From an uncultured Prevotella sp. (GTDB lineage: Bacteria > Bacteroidota > Bacteroidia > Bacteroidales > Bacteroidaceae): 57,345 bases of DNA. The stretch spans positions 45,503 to 102,847 of the forward strand of contig CAJOIX010000016.1 of the NCBI GenBank assembly GCA_905234815.1, given 5' to 3'. The translations under genes and the position numbers were made by a program. The notes under the pieces were generated by a model. The model was not told the DNA's origin, made no database searches, and saw only the letters and a program-made list of their open reading frames with translations. This document shows, piece after piece, positions 1-7,745 of this stretch (position 1 is the stretch's first letter; every line of letters starts with the position of its first letter).

Positions 1-123
1 CTCTATCCCGTCACCATGCAGCAGATTATGGACATTGCCGACTCCGGAAAGATTATGCCTCCGAAAGCCACTTGGTTTGAACCCAAACTCCGTAGCGGAC
101 TCGTCATACACGAATTAGCATAA
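1..123 (+). CDS. DUF1015 family protein, C-terminal end (partial)
   Basis: The frame is open from the first base and stops with TAA at 121-123, giving the last 40 residues of a protein that begins outside the window. The tail contains MPPKATWFEPKLRSGLVIHE. I recognise this as the conserved C-terminus of DUF1015 proteins, which in Bacteroidota usually end in a close variant of it. The biochemical function of DUF1015 is not established. It lies 6 bp upstream of the nitroreductase on the same strand and is probably cotranscribed with it. The assignment rests on this short tail only. Confidence 0.7.
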   Translation, partial: LYPVTMQQIMDIADSGKIMPPKATWFEPKLRSGLVIHELA

Positions 124-129
124 ACCACC

Positions 130-663
130 ATGACCTTTCAAGACCTTGTTCAAACCCGACGCAGTCATCGTAAGTTTCAAGACCGAGAAATAAGTGGCGA
201 CGATGTGCGGCTATTGCTGCGTGCTGCACTGATGGCACCGACCTCTAAGAACACCCGATCGTGGCAATTCATCGTGGTTGACGATGCGCTGAAACGCTCA
301 CAACTCGCCGATGCCAAAGAGCTCGGAGGACAGTTCATCAAAGATGCGCCACTCGCTGTTGTCGTCTGCGCTGACCCCACACAGTCAGACTGTTGGATTG
401 AAGACTGTTCCATTGCAGCCATCTCCATGCAATATCAGGCTGAAGAACTCGGCTTAGGGTCCTGCTGGGCACAAATGCGTGGGCGCGGCATCAGCAGCGG
501 AATATCTGCCACAGAAATAATTCGCGGCATACTCAATTTGCCCGAACAAATGGAAGTGCTCTGTGTCATAGCCTTCGGTTATCCCGCTGATCAGCGACAA
601 CCACAAAACGAAGACCGTCTCAAATGGGAACAAGTCCACATAAACTCAATTGAAAATGATTAA
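130..663 (+). CDS. Nitroreductase family protein
   Basis: The 177-residue protein opens with the typical nitroreductase start, LVQTRRSHRKFQDREIS (RRSxRxF), followed by LLRAALMAPTSKNTRSWQFIVV. In this family those segments bind the FMN phosphate and form the dimer interface. The C-terminal half has the usual GLGSCWAQMRGRG and FGYPAD motifs. These enzymes are cytoplasmic, FMN-dependent, NAD(P)H-using reductases; the physiological substrate cannot be read from sequence. No signal peptide is visible. The ATG at 130 follows the DUF1015 stop by 6 bp, and the 3' end overlaps kdsC by 8 bp, so the three genes look translationally coupled. Confidence 0.88.
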   Translation: MTFQDLVQTRRSHRKFQDREISGDDVRLLLRAALMAPTSKNTRSWQFIVVDDALKRSQLADAKELGGQFIKDAPLAVVVCADPTQSDCWIEDCSIAAISMQYQAEELGLGSCWAQMRGRGISSGISATEIIRGILNLPEQMEVLCVIAFGYPADQRQPQNEDRLKWEQVHINSIEND

Positions 664-1174
664 TTACGACCTGACAAAAATACGCGCCATCGTATTCGAC
701 ATCGACGGAGTTCTCTCCACGTCAACCATTCCGCTTGGAACTGACGGATTGCCAGTACGCACAGTAAACATCAAAGATGGTTATGCCATTCAGTTAGCCG
801 TAAAGCAAGGCCTGCGCATAGCCATCATCACTGGGGCCAATACGCCTGAGATAGAAACCAGATACAAACTCCTCGGTGTGGAAGATATCTATCTGCAGTG
901 TGGCATAAAAATCAAAACCTATGAGCGTTTCAAGGAAAAATACAAGCTTGAGGATAACGAAATCCTTTATGTAGGCGACGATATTCCTGACTATGAAGTG
1001 CTTCGTGCTTGTGGTTGTCCGTGCTGTCCTGCCGATGCTGACGAGGAAATCAAGCGTGTATGCTGTTATGTGAGTCGTATAACAGGTGGCAATGGAGTAG
1101 GGCGCGATGTCATTGATCAGGTGCTCCGTGCCCAGGGACTCTGGATGTCTTCAGCCAAAGCCTTCGGGTGGTAG
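656..1174 (+). CDS. kdsC: 3-deoxy-D-manno-octulosonate 8-phosphate phosphatase (HAD family)
   Basis: This 172-residue protein has the class C0 HAD layout. FDIDGVLS carries the nucleophile and acid/base pair D15 and D17, IAIITGAN is motif II, and EILYVGDDIPDYEV is the metal-binding motif. The short length, the absence of a cap domain and the tail ITGGNGVGRDVIDQVL match KdsC, which removes phosphate from Kdo-8-P in the Kdo (inner-core LPS) pathway. I start at ATG 656 rather than the in-frame TTG at 650 because homologues begin just before the Asp motif. The start overlaps the nitroreductase stop by 8 bp. A cysteine-rich CGCPCCPAD stretch near residue 120 is worth noting. A related sugar-phosphate phosphatase is the main alternative. 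Confidence 0.85.
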   Translation: MINYDLTKIRAIVFDIDGVLSTSTIPLGTDGLPVRTVNIKDGYAIQLAVKQGLRIAIITGANTPEIETRYKLLGVEDIYLQCGIKIKTYERFKEKYKLEDNEILYVGDDIPDYEVLRACGCPCCPADADEEIKRVCCYVSRITGGNGVGRDVIDQVLRAQGLWMSSAKAFGW

Positions 1175-1200
1175 GTCTATAATTCAACGCTCTATTCCCA

Positions 1201-1782
1201 ATGAAGAAACTTATTCTTGCCAGTAACTCTCCGCGACGCAAAGAACTCCTTGCAGGCCTTGGCATCCCCTTTGAAGTAAAAGTTTTGCCCGATATTGATG
1301 AATCGTGTCCCGCAACCATATCGGTTGAACAACAGGCACAATATATCGCACAGCACAAAGCCGCCGCATATATTGTTCAACCTGATGAGTTCCTAATTAC
1401 GGCCGACACAACGGTAGTGATCGATAATCAGATACTTGGCAAACCCGTCGATAGTGCTGATGCTCAGCGTATGCTCCAATTGCTCAGCGGTCGTGAACAC
1501 CAAGTAATCACAGGCGTTTGTTTGCGCACCTACAACGCAGAAAGCCTTTTTTCAGTGGCAACCAAAGTAACGTTCAAAAAGCTCACTGAGGCAGAAATAC
1601 AGTATTACGTGGCTCATTATAAACCCTTCGACAAGGCTGGCGCTTACGGCATACAAGAGTGGATTGGCTTCATTGGCGTGACGCAGATACACGGAAGTTA
1701 TTACAATGTGATGGGCTTACCCATACAACGTATCTATTCCGATGAACTCTTTGCACAATCAATGCTCCAGACAACAGAATGA
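1201..1782 (+). CDS. maf: Maf-like nucleoside triphosphate pyrophosphatase
   Basis: The 193-residue protein begins MKKLILASNSPRRKELL, the invariant Maf N-terminus (SxSPRR) that binds substrate. ITADTTVV, GKPVDSADAQRML and KAGAYGIQEW follow in order and match the family's other signature blocks. Maf proteins hydrolyse non-canonical or modified NTPs (dTTP/UTP or m7GTP, depending on subgroup) to the monophosphate and are cytoplasmic; the subgroup is not certain here. It follows kdsC by 26 bp on the same strand. A kdsC-maf pairing is common in Bacteroidetes, which supports both calls. Confidence 0.9.
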   Translation: MKKLILASNSPRRKELLAGLGIPFEVKVLPDIDESCPATISVEQQAQYIAQHKAAAYIVQPDEFLITADTTVVIDNQILGKPVDSADAQRMLQLLSGREHQVITGVCLRTYNAESLFSVATKVTFKKLTEAEIQYYVAHYKPFDKAGAYGIQEWIGFIGVTQIHGSYYNVMGLPIQRIYSDELFAQSMLQTTE

Positions 1783-1819
1783 GGCCAAGAGTCCAATCGA
1801 TTAATAGTAAAATATTCGC

Positions 1820-3757
1820 ATGATTTCTATAGAAAATTTAAGTATCGAATTTAGTGCCCGTCCTTTGTTCACGGGCGCTAATTTTAATATCAACCCGCAT
1901 GATCGGATAGCCTTGGTAGGTAAAAACGGGGCAGGGAAGAGTACGTTGCTGAAAATCCTTTCTGGTCAGCAACACGCCACATCGGGAAGCATTTCCTCGC
2001 CTGAGGGTACCACCTTTGGCTATCTGCCACAGGTGATGAAACTTTCCGACAGCACTACGGTGATAGATGAAACACGGAAAGCGTTTGCACACGTCATCGA
2101 AATGCAGCAGCAGGTGAAACAACTGGAAGATGAGATGAATCAGCGTACAGACTATGGTTCTGAAACATATCTCGACCTCGTGAATCGCTATTCCTCACTC
2201 CATGAGCGCTATCAGCTCTTTGCAGCTGATGCTCAGGAGGGAGAACTGGAACGGACGCTTATTGGTTTAGGATTTTCACGAAACGATTTGAATCGACCTA
2301 CAGCAGAATTTTCCGGTGGTTGGCGTATGCGCATAGAATTGGCAAAGATTCTTCTTCAGCGTCCCGATGTGTTGCTCTTGGACGAACCGACCAATCATCT
2401 CGATATAGACTCCATACAATGGCTGGAACAGTTTCTTGCCCAAAGCGGAAGTGCTGTGGTTCTTGTCAGCCACGACCGTGCATTTATCAACAACGTGACC
2501 AACCGCACCTTGGAAATCTCTGCCGGCCGCATCATTGACTATAAAGTGCGCTATCAGGAATACCTCGTGCTCCGTCAAGAGCGTCGTGAACAGCAATTGC
2601 GTGCCTACGAGAATCAAAAGAAGGAAATGGCTGATATGCGGGCTTTTATTGAGCGTTTCCGTTATCAAGCCACAAAGGCTGTTCAAGTGCAGCAGAAAGT
2701 AAAGCAACTGGCCAAGATGGTTCCCATCGAGATTGACGAACTTGACAATAAGGCCATGCATCTGAAGTTTCCTCCCTGCTTGCGCAGTGGCGATTATCCC
2801 ATTATTTGCCAAGATGTGAGCAAAACCTATGGGCAACACAATGTGTTTCACGATGTGTCGCTCACTATCAATCGAGGCGAGAAAGTAGCGTTTGTAGGCA
2901 GAAATGGTGAGGGAAAAACAACGCTTGTGAAATGCATCATGGGCGAAATTCCGTTCGACGGAATGCTGAAAGTGGGCCACAATGTGCAAATTGGTTACTT
3001 TGCGCAGAACCAGGCCCAGCTCTTGGACGATTCGCTCACAGTTTTTGAAACAATCGATCGTGTGGCTCGCGGAGACATTCGACTGAAAATCAACGATTTG
3101 TTAGGAGCTTTTATGTTTGGCGGCGAAGAGTCCGACAAACGCGTAAAAGTACTTTCCGGTGGTGAACGGAGTCGATTGGCGCTAATCAAATTGCTGCTCG
3201 AACCAGTCAATCTGCTCATTCTTGATGAACCGACCAATCACTTGGACATGGCTTCGAAAGATGTATTGAAAGAAGCATTATTGGCATTTGACGGTACGGA
3301 GATTGTTGTTAGCCACGACCGAGAATTTCTCGACGGCTTGGTGACAAAGGTATATGAATTTGGCGAGGGACGCGTCAGGGAACACATGGGTGGCATTTAC
3401 GACTTTTTGCGCAAGCGGAGACTTTCCTCTCTGTCGCAGCTGACATCGTCGCCAACCACCATTCAAGTCGAACAGAATACACAATCGACCAATAAGGTTG
3501 CCTACGCTGAGCGCAAGGAGCAGCAAAAGCAGATTAGGAAAGTGGAACGCCAAGTTGCAGAAACAGAAGAAAAAATTGCAAAATTTGAAGCTCGAATCAA
3601 GGAAATGGACCGTCTTCTTGCCACTGATGAACACGCCACAGATATGAAACTTATAGAAGAATATTCGGCCGTGATGCGCAGTTTGGACGAAGAAAACGGG
3701 CGTTGGATGGATTTATCAGAGAAACTTGAACTCCTGCGCGCAGAAATATCTGATTGA
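1820..3757 (+). CDS. ABC-F family ATP-binding protein (translation-associated, Uup/YheS-like)
   Basis: This 645-residue soluble protein has two ABC ATPase domains and no membrane segments. The first has Walker A GKNGAGKST (34-42), signature SGGWRMR and Walker B LLLDEPTNHLD. The second has Walker A GRNGEGKTT, signature LSGGERSRL and Walker B LILDEPTNHLD. A charged, basic linker lies between them, and residues from about 560 form a C-terminal coiled coil rich in Glu, Lys and Gln. This is the ABC-F architecture. Such proteins bind the ribosomal E site and influence elongation, or in some subfamilies protect ribosomes from antibiotics. The C-terminal coiled coil points to a Uup/YheS-like housekeeping member rather than a resistance factor, but this is inference. 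Confidence 0.88.
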   Translation: MISIENLSIEFSARPLFTGANFNINPHDRIALVGKNGAGKSTLLKILSGQQHATSGSISSPEGTTFGYLPQVMKLSDSTTVIDETRKAFAHVIEMQQQVKQLEDEMNQRTDYGSETYLDLVNRYSSLHERYQLFAADAQEGELERTLIGLGFSRNDLNRPTAEFSGGWRMRIELAKILLQRPDVLLLDEPTNHLDIDSIQWLEQFLAQSGSAVVLVSHDRAFINNVTNRTLEISAGRIIDYKVRYQEYLVLRQERREQQLRAYENQKKEMADMRAFIERFRYQATKAVQVQQKVKQLAKMVPIEIDELDNKAMHLKFPPCLRSGDYPIICQDVSKTYGQHNVFHDVSLTINRGEKVAFVGRNGEGKTTLVKCIMGEIPFDGMLKVGHNVQIGYFAQNQAQLLDDSLTVFETIDRVARGDIRLKINDLLGAFMFGGEESDKRVKVLSGGERSRLALIKLLLEPVNLLILDEPTNHLDMASKDVLKEALLAFDGTEIVVSHDREFLDGLVTKVYEFGEGRVREHMGGIYDFLRKRRLSSLSQLTSSPTTIQVEQNTQSTNKVAYAERKEQQKQIRKVERQVAETEEKIAKFEARIKEMDRLLATDEHATDMKLIEEYSAVMRSLDEENGRWMDLSEKLELLRAEISD

Positions 3758-3827
3758 TACTTACTGATATTTAAAACTTTTGATTATTTTCGCAGCGTCA
3801 ATATATTCTTATATAAATTTATTAAAA

Positions 3828-5861
3828 ATGAAAATTAAATTACTATTTGCCATGATTTTATCAATGGCTATGTCTGCTTCTGTTTCAGCCCAGACAAAAT
3901 CGGGGTTGAAAGCAGAAAATCTTGACAAGTCCTTCCGTCCGCAAGACGACTTCTACATGTTTGCTACTGGCGGATGGCAGAAACTTAATCCGCTGCCTGC
4001 CGCTTATTCGCGCTTTGGTAGCTTTGATCAGTTGCAGGAAGACAATAACAAACGTATCAATTCAATTCTTGCCGAACTGCAGAAAAAACAGTTTAAAGAG
4101 GGAACCGTAGAGCGCAAACTGGCCGATTTTTACAAGCTGGCTCTTGATACCGCTCGTCGCAATGCCGAGGGAATTGCTCCGGTTAAGCCTTTGCTCGACG
4201 AAATTGCCGCAGCCAAGTGTAAAAAATGCCTGGCTAAGATTCAGCAAAAGTATGCAGTTTTTGGCTACGGAGTGCCCTTTGGCTATGGCTTCGGCGCTGA
4301 TGAAAAGAATGTTACAATGAATATCCTTTCTGTATCTCAAGGCGGATTGACACTGGGACAGAAAGATTACTATGTGAACAACGACGAGGCCACCGTGAAG
4401 ATTCGCGAGGCATATAAAGAGCACATTGTGCGTATGTTCCAACTCTTCGGCTTCACAAAGGAGCAAGCTATTCAGAAGCGTGATGCCATATTCCGTTTTG
4501 AAACGGCACTGGCTCTCATTTCAAAGAGTCGCACAGAACTGCGCGACCCACAGGCCAATTACAACAAGATGACTCTCCAAGAGTTTGAGAAGAACTATCC
4601 CAGCATCCCTTTGAAGGCTCTGGCATTGGCCGAAGGAGTTGACGAAGCCTATATTCAGGAGATGATTGTGGGACAGCCGAAGTTCTTTGAAGGACTTGAC
4701 AAACTATACAGTGCCCTGACCACAGAAGACCTGCGTGCCTATATGGAATGGGATGTAATTAATAGTGCCTCTGGTCTGCTCACTGACGAGATACGTGAAG
4801 CAAACTTCGATTTCTTCGGCAAGACCATCTCTGGCCGCACCGAGGATCATCCTCTCTGGAAACGTGCCACCAATGCCGTGCAGGGTGCAATGGGTGAGGC
4901 TCTCGGTAAGATGTACTGCGACCGCTTCTTCCCCGCTTCGTCTAAAGCGCAGATGGAGAAACTCGTGAGAAACTTGCAGATAGCTCTCGGTGAACGTATT
5001 GATGCACAGAAATGGATGGGGGCAGAGACGAAGAAGAATGCTCATGAGAAACTCTCTACATTCTATGTAAAAATCGGTTATCCCAACAAATGGAAGGACT
5101 ATAGCGATCTGACTATCGACCCGCAGAAGTCGTACTACGAAAATATGCTTGCTGTGCGCCAGTGGCATACCAAGCAGCACATTGCCGAGAAGGCTGGTAA
5201 GCCTGTTGATCGCGATGAGTGGTTTATGACTCCTCAAACTGTGAACGCTTATTATAATCCTACTACTAATGAGATTTGCTTCCCTGCAGGTATTCTGCAA
5301 TATCCGTTCTTCGATCCTAAGGCAGACGAAGCCTTCAACTATGGTGCTATTGGTGTGGTGATAGGTCACGAAATGACTCACGGATTTGACGATCAAGGTC
5401 GCCAGTTCGATGCCAAAGGCTACATGAACGACTGGTGGACAGCCGACGATGCTCGTGGATTTGAAGAACGTGCAGATCTTTACGACCGCTTCTTCTCGGC
5501 CATCAAAGTATTGCCTGATCTGAATGCCAATGGTCGTCTGACACTGGGTGAGAATCTTGCTGACCATGGTGGACTGCAAGTGGCTTTCCAGGCATTTAAG
5601 AATGCTACGGCTGCTAAACCACTGAAGCAGAAAGACGGTTTCACTGCTGAACAGCGCTTCTTCATTGCCTATGCAGGAGTGTGGGGGCAGAATATCACAG
5701 AGAAAGAAATTCGCAATCGGGTGAAGAGCGATCCCCACTCGCTGGGTGAATGGCGTGTAAATGGCGCACTGCCGCACATCAACGCTTGGTACGAAGCTTT
5801 TGATGTGAAAGAAGGTGATAAAATGTTTATACCTGAGGCAGAACGCCTCGATTTGTGGTAA
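3828..5861 (+). CDS. pepO: Secreted M13 family metalloendopeptidase (neprilysin/PepO-like)
   Basis: The 677-residue protein starts at ATG 3828 with a signal peptide (MKIKLLFAMILSMAMSASVSAQ). The mature start KAENLDKSFRPQDDFYMFATGGW is the conserved M13 N-terminal block. The zinc site is complete: H514-E515-M-T-H518 within VVIGHEMTHGFDDQGR, with the third ligand E575 in ENLADHGG. The substrate-binding NAYYNPTTNEICFPAGILQ motif is also present. M13 enzymes cleave small peptides on the amino side of hydrophobic residues, here presumably in the periplasm or outside the cell. Methionine in HEMTH replaces the commoner isoleucine, which is conservative. A strong terminator follows, so the gene is probably the last of its unit. 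An upstream TTG at 3780 is in frame but would bury the signal peptide. Confidence 0.93.
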   Translation: MKIKLLFAMILSMAMSASVSAQTKSGLKAENLDKSFRPQDDFYMFATGGWQKLNPLPAAYSRFGSFDQLQEDNNKRINSILAELQKKQFKEGTVERKLADFYKLALDTARRNAEGIAPVKPLLDEIAAAKCKKCLAKIQQKYAVFGYGVPFGYGFGADEKNVTMNILSVSQGGLTLGQKDYYVNNDEATVKIREAYKEHIVRMFQLFGFTKEQAIQKRDAIFRFETALALISKSRTELRDPQANYNKMTLQEFEKNYPSIPLKALALAEGVDEAYIQEMIVGQPKFFEGLDKLYSALTTEDLRAYMEWDVINSASGLLTDEIREANFDFFGKTISGRTEDHPLWKRATNAVQGAMGEALGKMYCDRFFPASSKAQMEKLVRNLQIALGERIDAQKWMGAETKKNAHEKLSTFYVKIGYPNKWKDYSDLTIDPQKSYYENMLAVRQWHTKQHIAEKAGKPVDRDEWFMTPQTVNAYYNPTTNEICFPAGILQYPFFDPKADEAFNYGAIGVVIGHEMTHGFDDQGRQFDAKGYMNDWWTADDARGFEERADLYDRFFSAIKVLPDLNANGRLTLGENLADHGGLQVAFQAFKNATAAKPLKQKDGFTAEQRFFIAYAGVWGQNITEKEIRNRVKSDPHSLGEWRVNGALPHINAWYEAFDVKEGDKMFIPEAERLDLW

Positions 5862-5880
5862 GAAATACGTTCAAATTCTC

Positions 5881-5924
5881 AATGGGGCCACTCTTCGATT
5901 TGCAAGAGTGGCCCCATTGTTTTT
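5881..5924 (+). terminator. Rho-independent terminator after the M13 peptidase gene
   Basis: A perfect 15-bp inverted repeat (5881-5895 with 5904-5918) encloses an 8-nt loop and is followed by a T run at 5920-5924. It begins 20 bp after the stop codon. Confidence 0.93.
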
Positions 5925-5925
5925 C

Positions 5926-6007
5926 AAGAGCTATGCTTTTGCTTCCTAAAAGCTATCCTTTTGGCGGCTAAAAGCTATGCTTTTGAAGCCCGAAAGCATA
6001 GCTTTTG
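5926..6007 (+). repeat. 82-bp four-unit phased near-palindrome element, copy 1
   Basis: Four 16-bp units start at 5926, 5948, 5970 and 5992, an exact 22-bp period with 6-bp variable spacers (cttcct, gcggct, aagccc). Each unit has the form RAAAG-core-CTTTTG, with 5-nt cores CTATG, CTATC, CTATG and CATAG. Unit 1 has one substitution in its left arm (AAGAG). Units 3 and 4 are reverse complements over 14 bp. The element starts right after the terminator of the M13 gene and lies between that terminator and the oppositely directed one at 6066-6106, so it is probably little transcribed. Two further copies lie at 20556 and 39995. The function is unknown to me. Confidence 0.9.
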
Positions 6008-6065
6008 AAGCGAAGAAATAAACGCACTGAAAATCAGTATATTAGCTTTTCTGTTTTTGAGGCCA

Positions 6066-6106
6066 TAAAAAATGCCCGCTGACATGGAATTTCTGTCAGC
6101 GGGCAT
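6066..6106 (-). terminator. Rho-independent terminator for the polysaccharide export gene
   Basis: A perfect 13-bp inverted repeat (6072-6084 with 6094-6106) has a 9-nt loop. Read on the minus strand it is followed by a T run (the A run at 6066-6071). It lies 25 bp beyond the stop codon of the minus-strand lipoprotein gene. Confidence 0.92.
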
Positions 6107-6131
6107 CTCTATATTATAACTTTTCGATGCT

Positions 6132-6935
6132 TTATTTTGTGATATTCACAATCAGCGATGTGATTGAAATCAGAATGCTCAGTGCCGAGAAAGTGAGGGT
6201 GGTGGCTTGACCGATATCTGAACTGCTGGCCTTTGCCTTATTGGGCGTCACGTAGATTACGTCGTTCTGCTGCAGATAGAAGTAAGGCGAATTGATCAAA
6301 TCGGCATCGTTCAGATTCAGTCTGATCTGATGTTTCTCGCCATTGGCATCTTCGCGCAACAGAAGCACATCGTCGCGCTTACCATAGATGGTCAAATCGC
6401 CGGCCTGTGCCAGTGCTTCCAAAATGCTTATTTTCTCGTAGTTCACAGGAAATACGCCAGGGTGGGCAACCTCACCAAGCACGCTGATGCGATAGCTTGA
6501 CATCTGTACCTTCACGATTGGGTTTTCTGTTTTTGCCATATATGGAAGTATCTTCTGGCGAATCATCTCTTCACATTCGCGTTTGGTCAATCCCTGAACA
6601 TGGAGCATACCGAGCACGGGGAAGTTGATGTTACCGTCGTTGTCCACGAGGTAACCCATGAGTGTACCAGATGAAGTGTTCAGTTGGTTTCTGCCCGCAA
6701 TATTTACGTTTGCGACACCCAGGTTAAATGGTCTGGCAGCATCGGGGTCAGTAGTACTTACGGTGATGGTCAATTCATCTTTGGGCATGATGCGTGCATC
6801 GTAGAGTCCACGCGAAGCGGCCAAACTCAAAGTGTCGATGTTCTGAAAATAGGCCACCTTCTTTGTATTGGTGCAACTGCTCAGCATGGCAACAAAAGCA
6901 GCAAAAAGCAAGAAGCAGGAGATATGTCTTTTCAT
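6132..6935 (-). CDS. Wza-like polysaccharide export outer-membrane lipoprotein
   Basis: I start at the ATG ending at 6935, which gives 267 residues and a lipoprotein signal MKRHISCFLLFAAFVAMLSSC with lipidation at C21. An in-frame start at 7010 would precede the signal. The mature part has a Poly_export domain (ARIMPKDELTITVSTTDPDAARPFNL, then GYLVDNDGNINFPVLGMLHVQGLT) and an SLBB segment (YRISVLGEVAHPGVFPV, EALAQAGDL). It ends in a hydrophobic C-terminal helix (TFSALSILISITSLIVNIT), as Wza-type proteins do. The family forms the outer-membrane channel for capsule or exopolysaccharide. The gene stands alone between its own promoter and terminator, without the Wzc-like kinase or glycosyltransferases that usually follow. 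Confidence 0.85.
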   Translation of the reverse strand: MKRHISCFLLFAAFVAMLSSCTNTKKVAYFQNIDTLSLAASRGLYDARIMPKDELTITVSTTDPDAARPFNLGVANVNIAGRNQLNTSSGTLMGYLVDNDGNINFPVLGMLHVQGLTKRECEEMIRQKILPYMAKTENPIVKVQMSSYRISVLGEVAHPGVFPVNYEKISILEALAQAGDLTIYGKRDDVLLLREDANGEKHQIRLNLNDADLINSPYFYLQQNDVIYVTPNKAKASSSDIGQATTLTFSALSILISITSLIVNITK

Positions 6936-6979
6936 TTTATTATTTGATAATTTTACTATTTTACAATTTATGAGTGGTG

Positions 6980-7011
6980 CAAAAGTAAACATTTTTTTAC
7001 AATGCCCCAAA
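6980..7011 (-). promoter_or_regulatory. Promoter of the polysaccharide export gene
   Basis: On the minus strand a -33 TTTG (7008-7011) lies 20 bp from a -7 element TACTTTTG (6980-6987), close to the Bacteroidota consensus TTTG-N19/20-TAnnTTTG. The start codon is 44 bp downstream. Confidence 0.65.
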
Positions 7012-7067
7012 GAAACGAAAGAATTATGAAAGTTAGTATAGTGCTGTGTTTACAAAACCTTTTTGTG

Positions 7068-7733
7068 CTATCTCATCGGGCGCCAGGGGAGCCTGATTGC
7101 TTGAAGAATCGGCGTAATTTGTGTTCTTTCTTCATTCGACAGTAATGGCATCGACTGTTTCACAATCAGATCGGTAGTTTCTGGCTCAAAGCAGAATTGC
7201 AGCATGGTGGGGTCGAGCAGAGCAAGCAATGCTTCATAATCAGTCTTGCTCATATCCTCAGGTTGCTGGTGGAGCTTTTCGACCTCAAGGCCAACTAAGT
7301 GTCCCTTAGTCTCAACGCGATTCCATGTAGTGTCAAAATAATCAAGACTACTGTCTGCAGCTGGAGCAAAATAAGTCCGCACCATTCCGATAATGGCCTG
7401 TCCGTTGGCGAGTGGCAGTCGTCGCAACTGTATCTGATGCACAGGGCTCATCTTGATGGAGAGGAAGTCGTCGGTGGCGGTTTCTATGCGTGTAGTGTCG
7501 CCAAGTGCATTGACAAGCTGCGCGGCTTCTTGCTGCCGAGACTTTTCTACAAGTTCTGTCTTCTGTGCAATGGTGAGATACGGGGTCATCTCTGCTGGCA
7601 TCGATTGGAAATAATCAAGCATATCCTGCGCGTGGAGTGGTGCTACTCCGAATGTCAGAAGCAGGAAGTATAAACCTATGAGTTTACCCCCGATGCCTTT
7701 CCACGAGAAGAGAGAATGATAACGGTATTTCAT
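7068..7733 (-). CDS. DUF3256 family secreted protein
   Basis: The 221-residue protein has an N-terminal hydrophobic segment ending in HAQ (GLYFLLLTFGVAPLHAQ), read as a signal peptide. The mature part (DMLDYFQSMPAEMTPYLTIAQKTELVE, then DDFLSIKMSPVHQIQLRRLPL) resembles DUF3256, a Bacteroidota-specific family of unknown function, judged from remembered family patterns. It follows the TonB-dependent receptor gene by 12 bp and appears to be the last gene of the efflux/receptor operon. That suggests an envelope role linked to the receptor or efflux pump, but no reaction can be proposed. Confidence 0.7.
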   Translation of the reverse strand: MKYRYHSLFSWKGIGGKLIGLYFLLLTFGVAPLHAQDMLDYFQSMPAEMTPYLTIAQKTELVEKSRQQEAAQLVNALGDTTRIETATDDFLSIKMSPVHQIQLRRLPLANGQAIIGMVRTYFAPAADSSLDYFDTTWNRVETKGHLVGLEVEKLHQQPEDMSKTDYEALLALLDPTMLQFCFEPETTDLIVKQSMPLLSNEERTQITPILQAIRLPWRPMR

Positions 7734-7745
7734 TTTTTTTAAATA

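Noticed and set aside
650..658. TTG start for kdsC at 650
   Set aside because: ATG 656 is two codons downstream and fits the usual distance to the Asp motif.
4704..5777. 357-codon - strand open frame inside the M13 peptidase gene
   Set aside because: Antisense to the zinc-binding core of the peptidase; no family resemblance.
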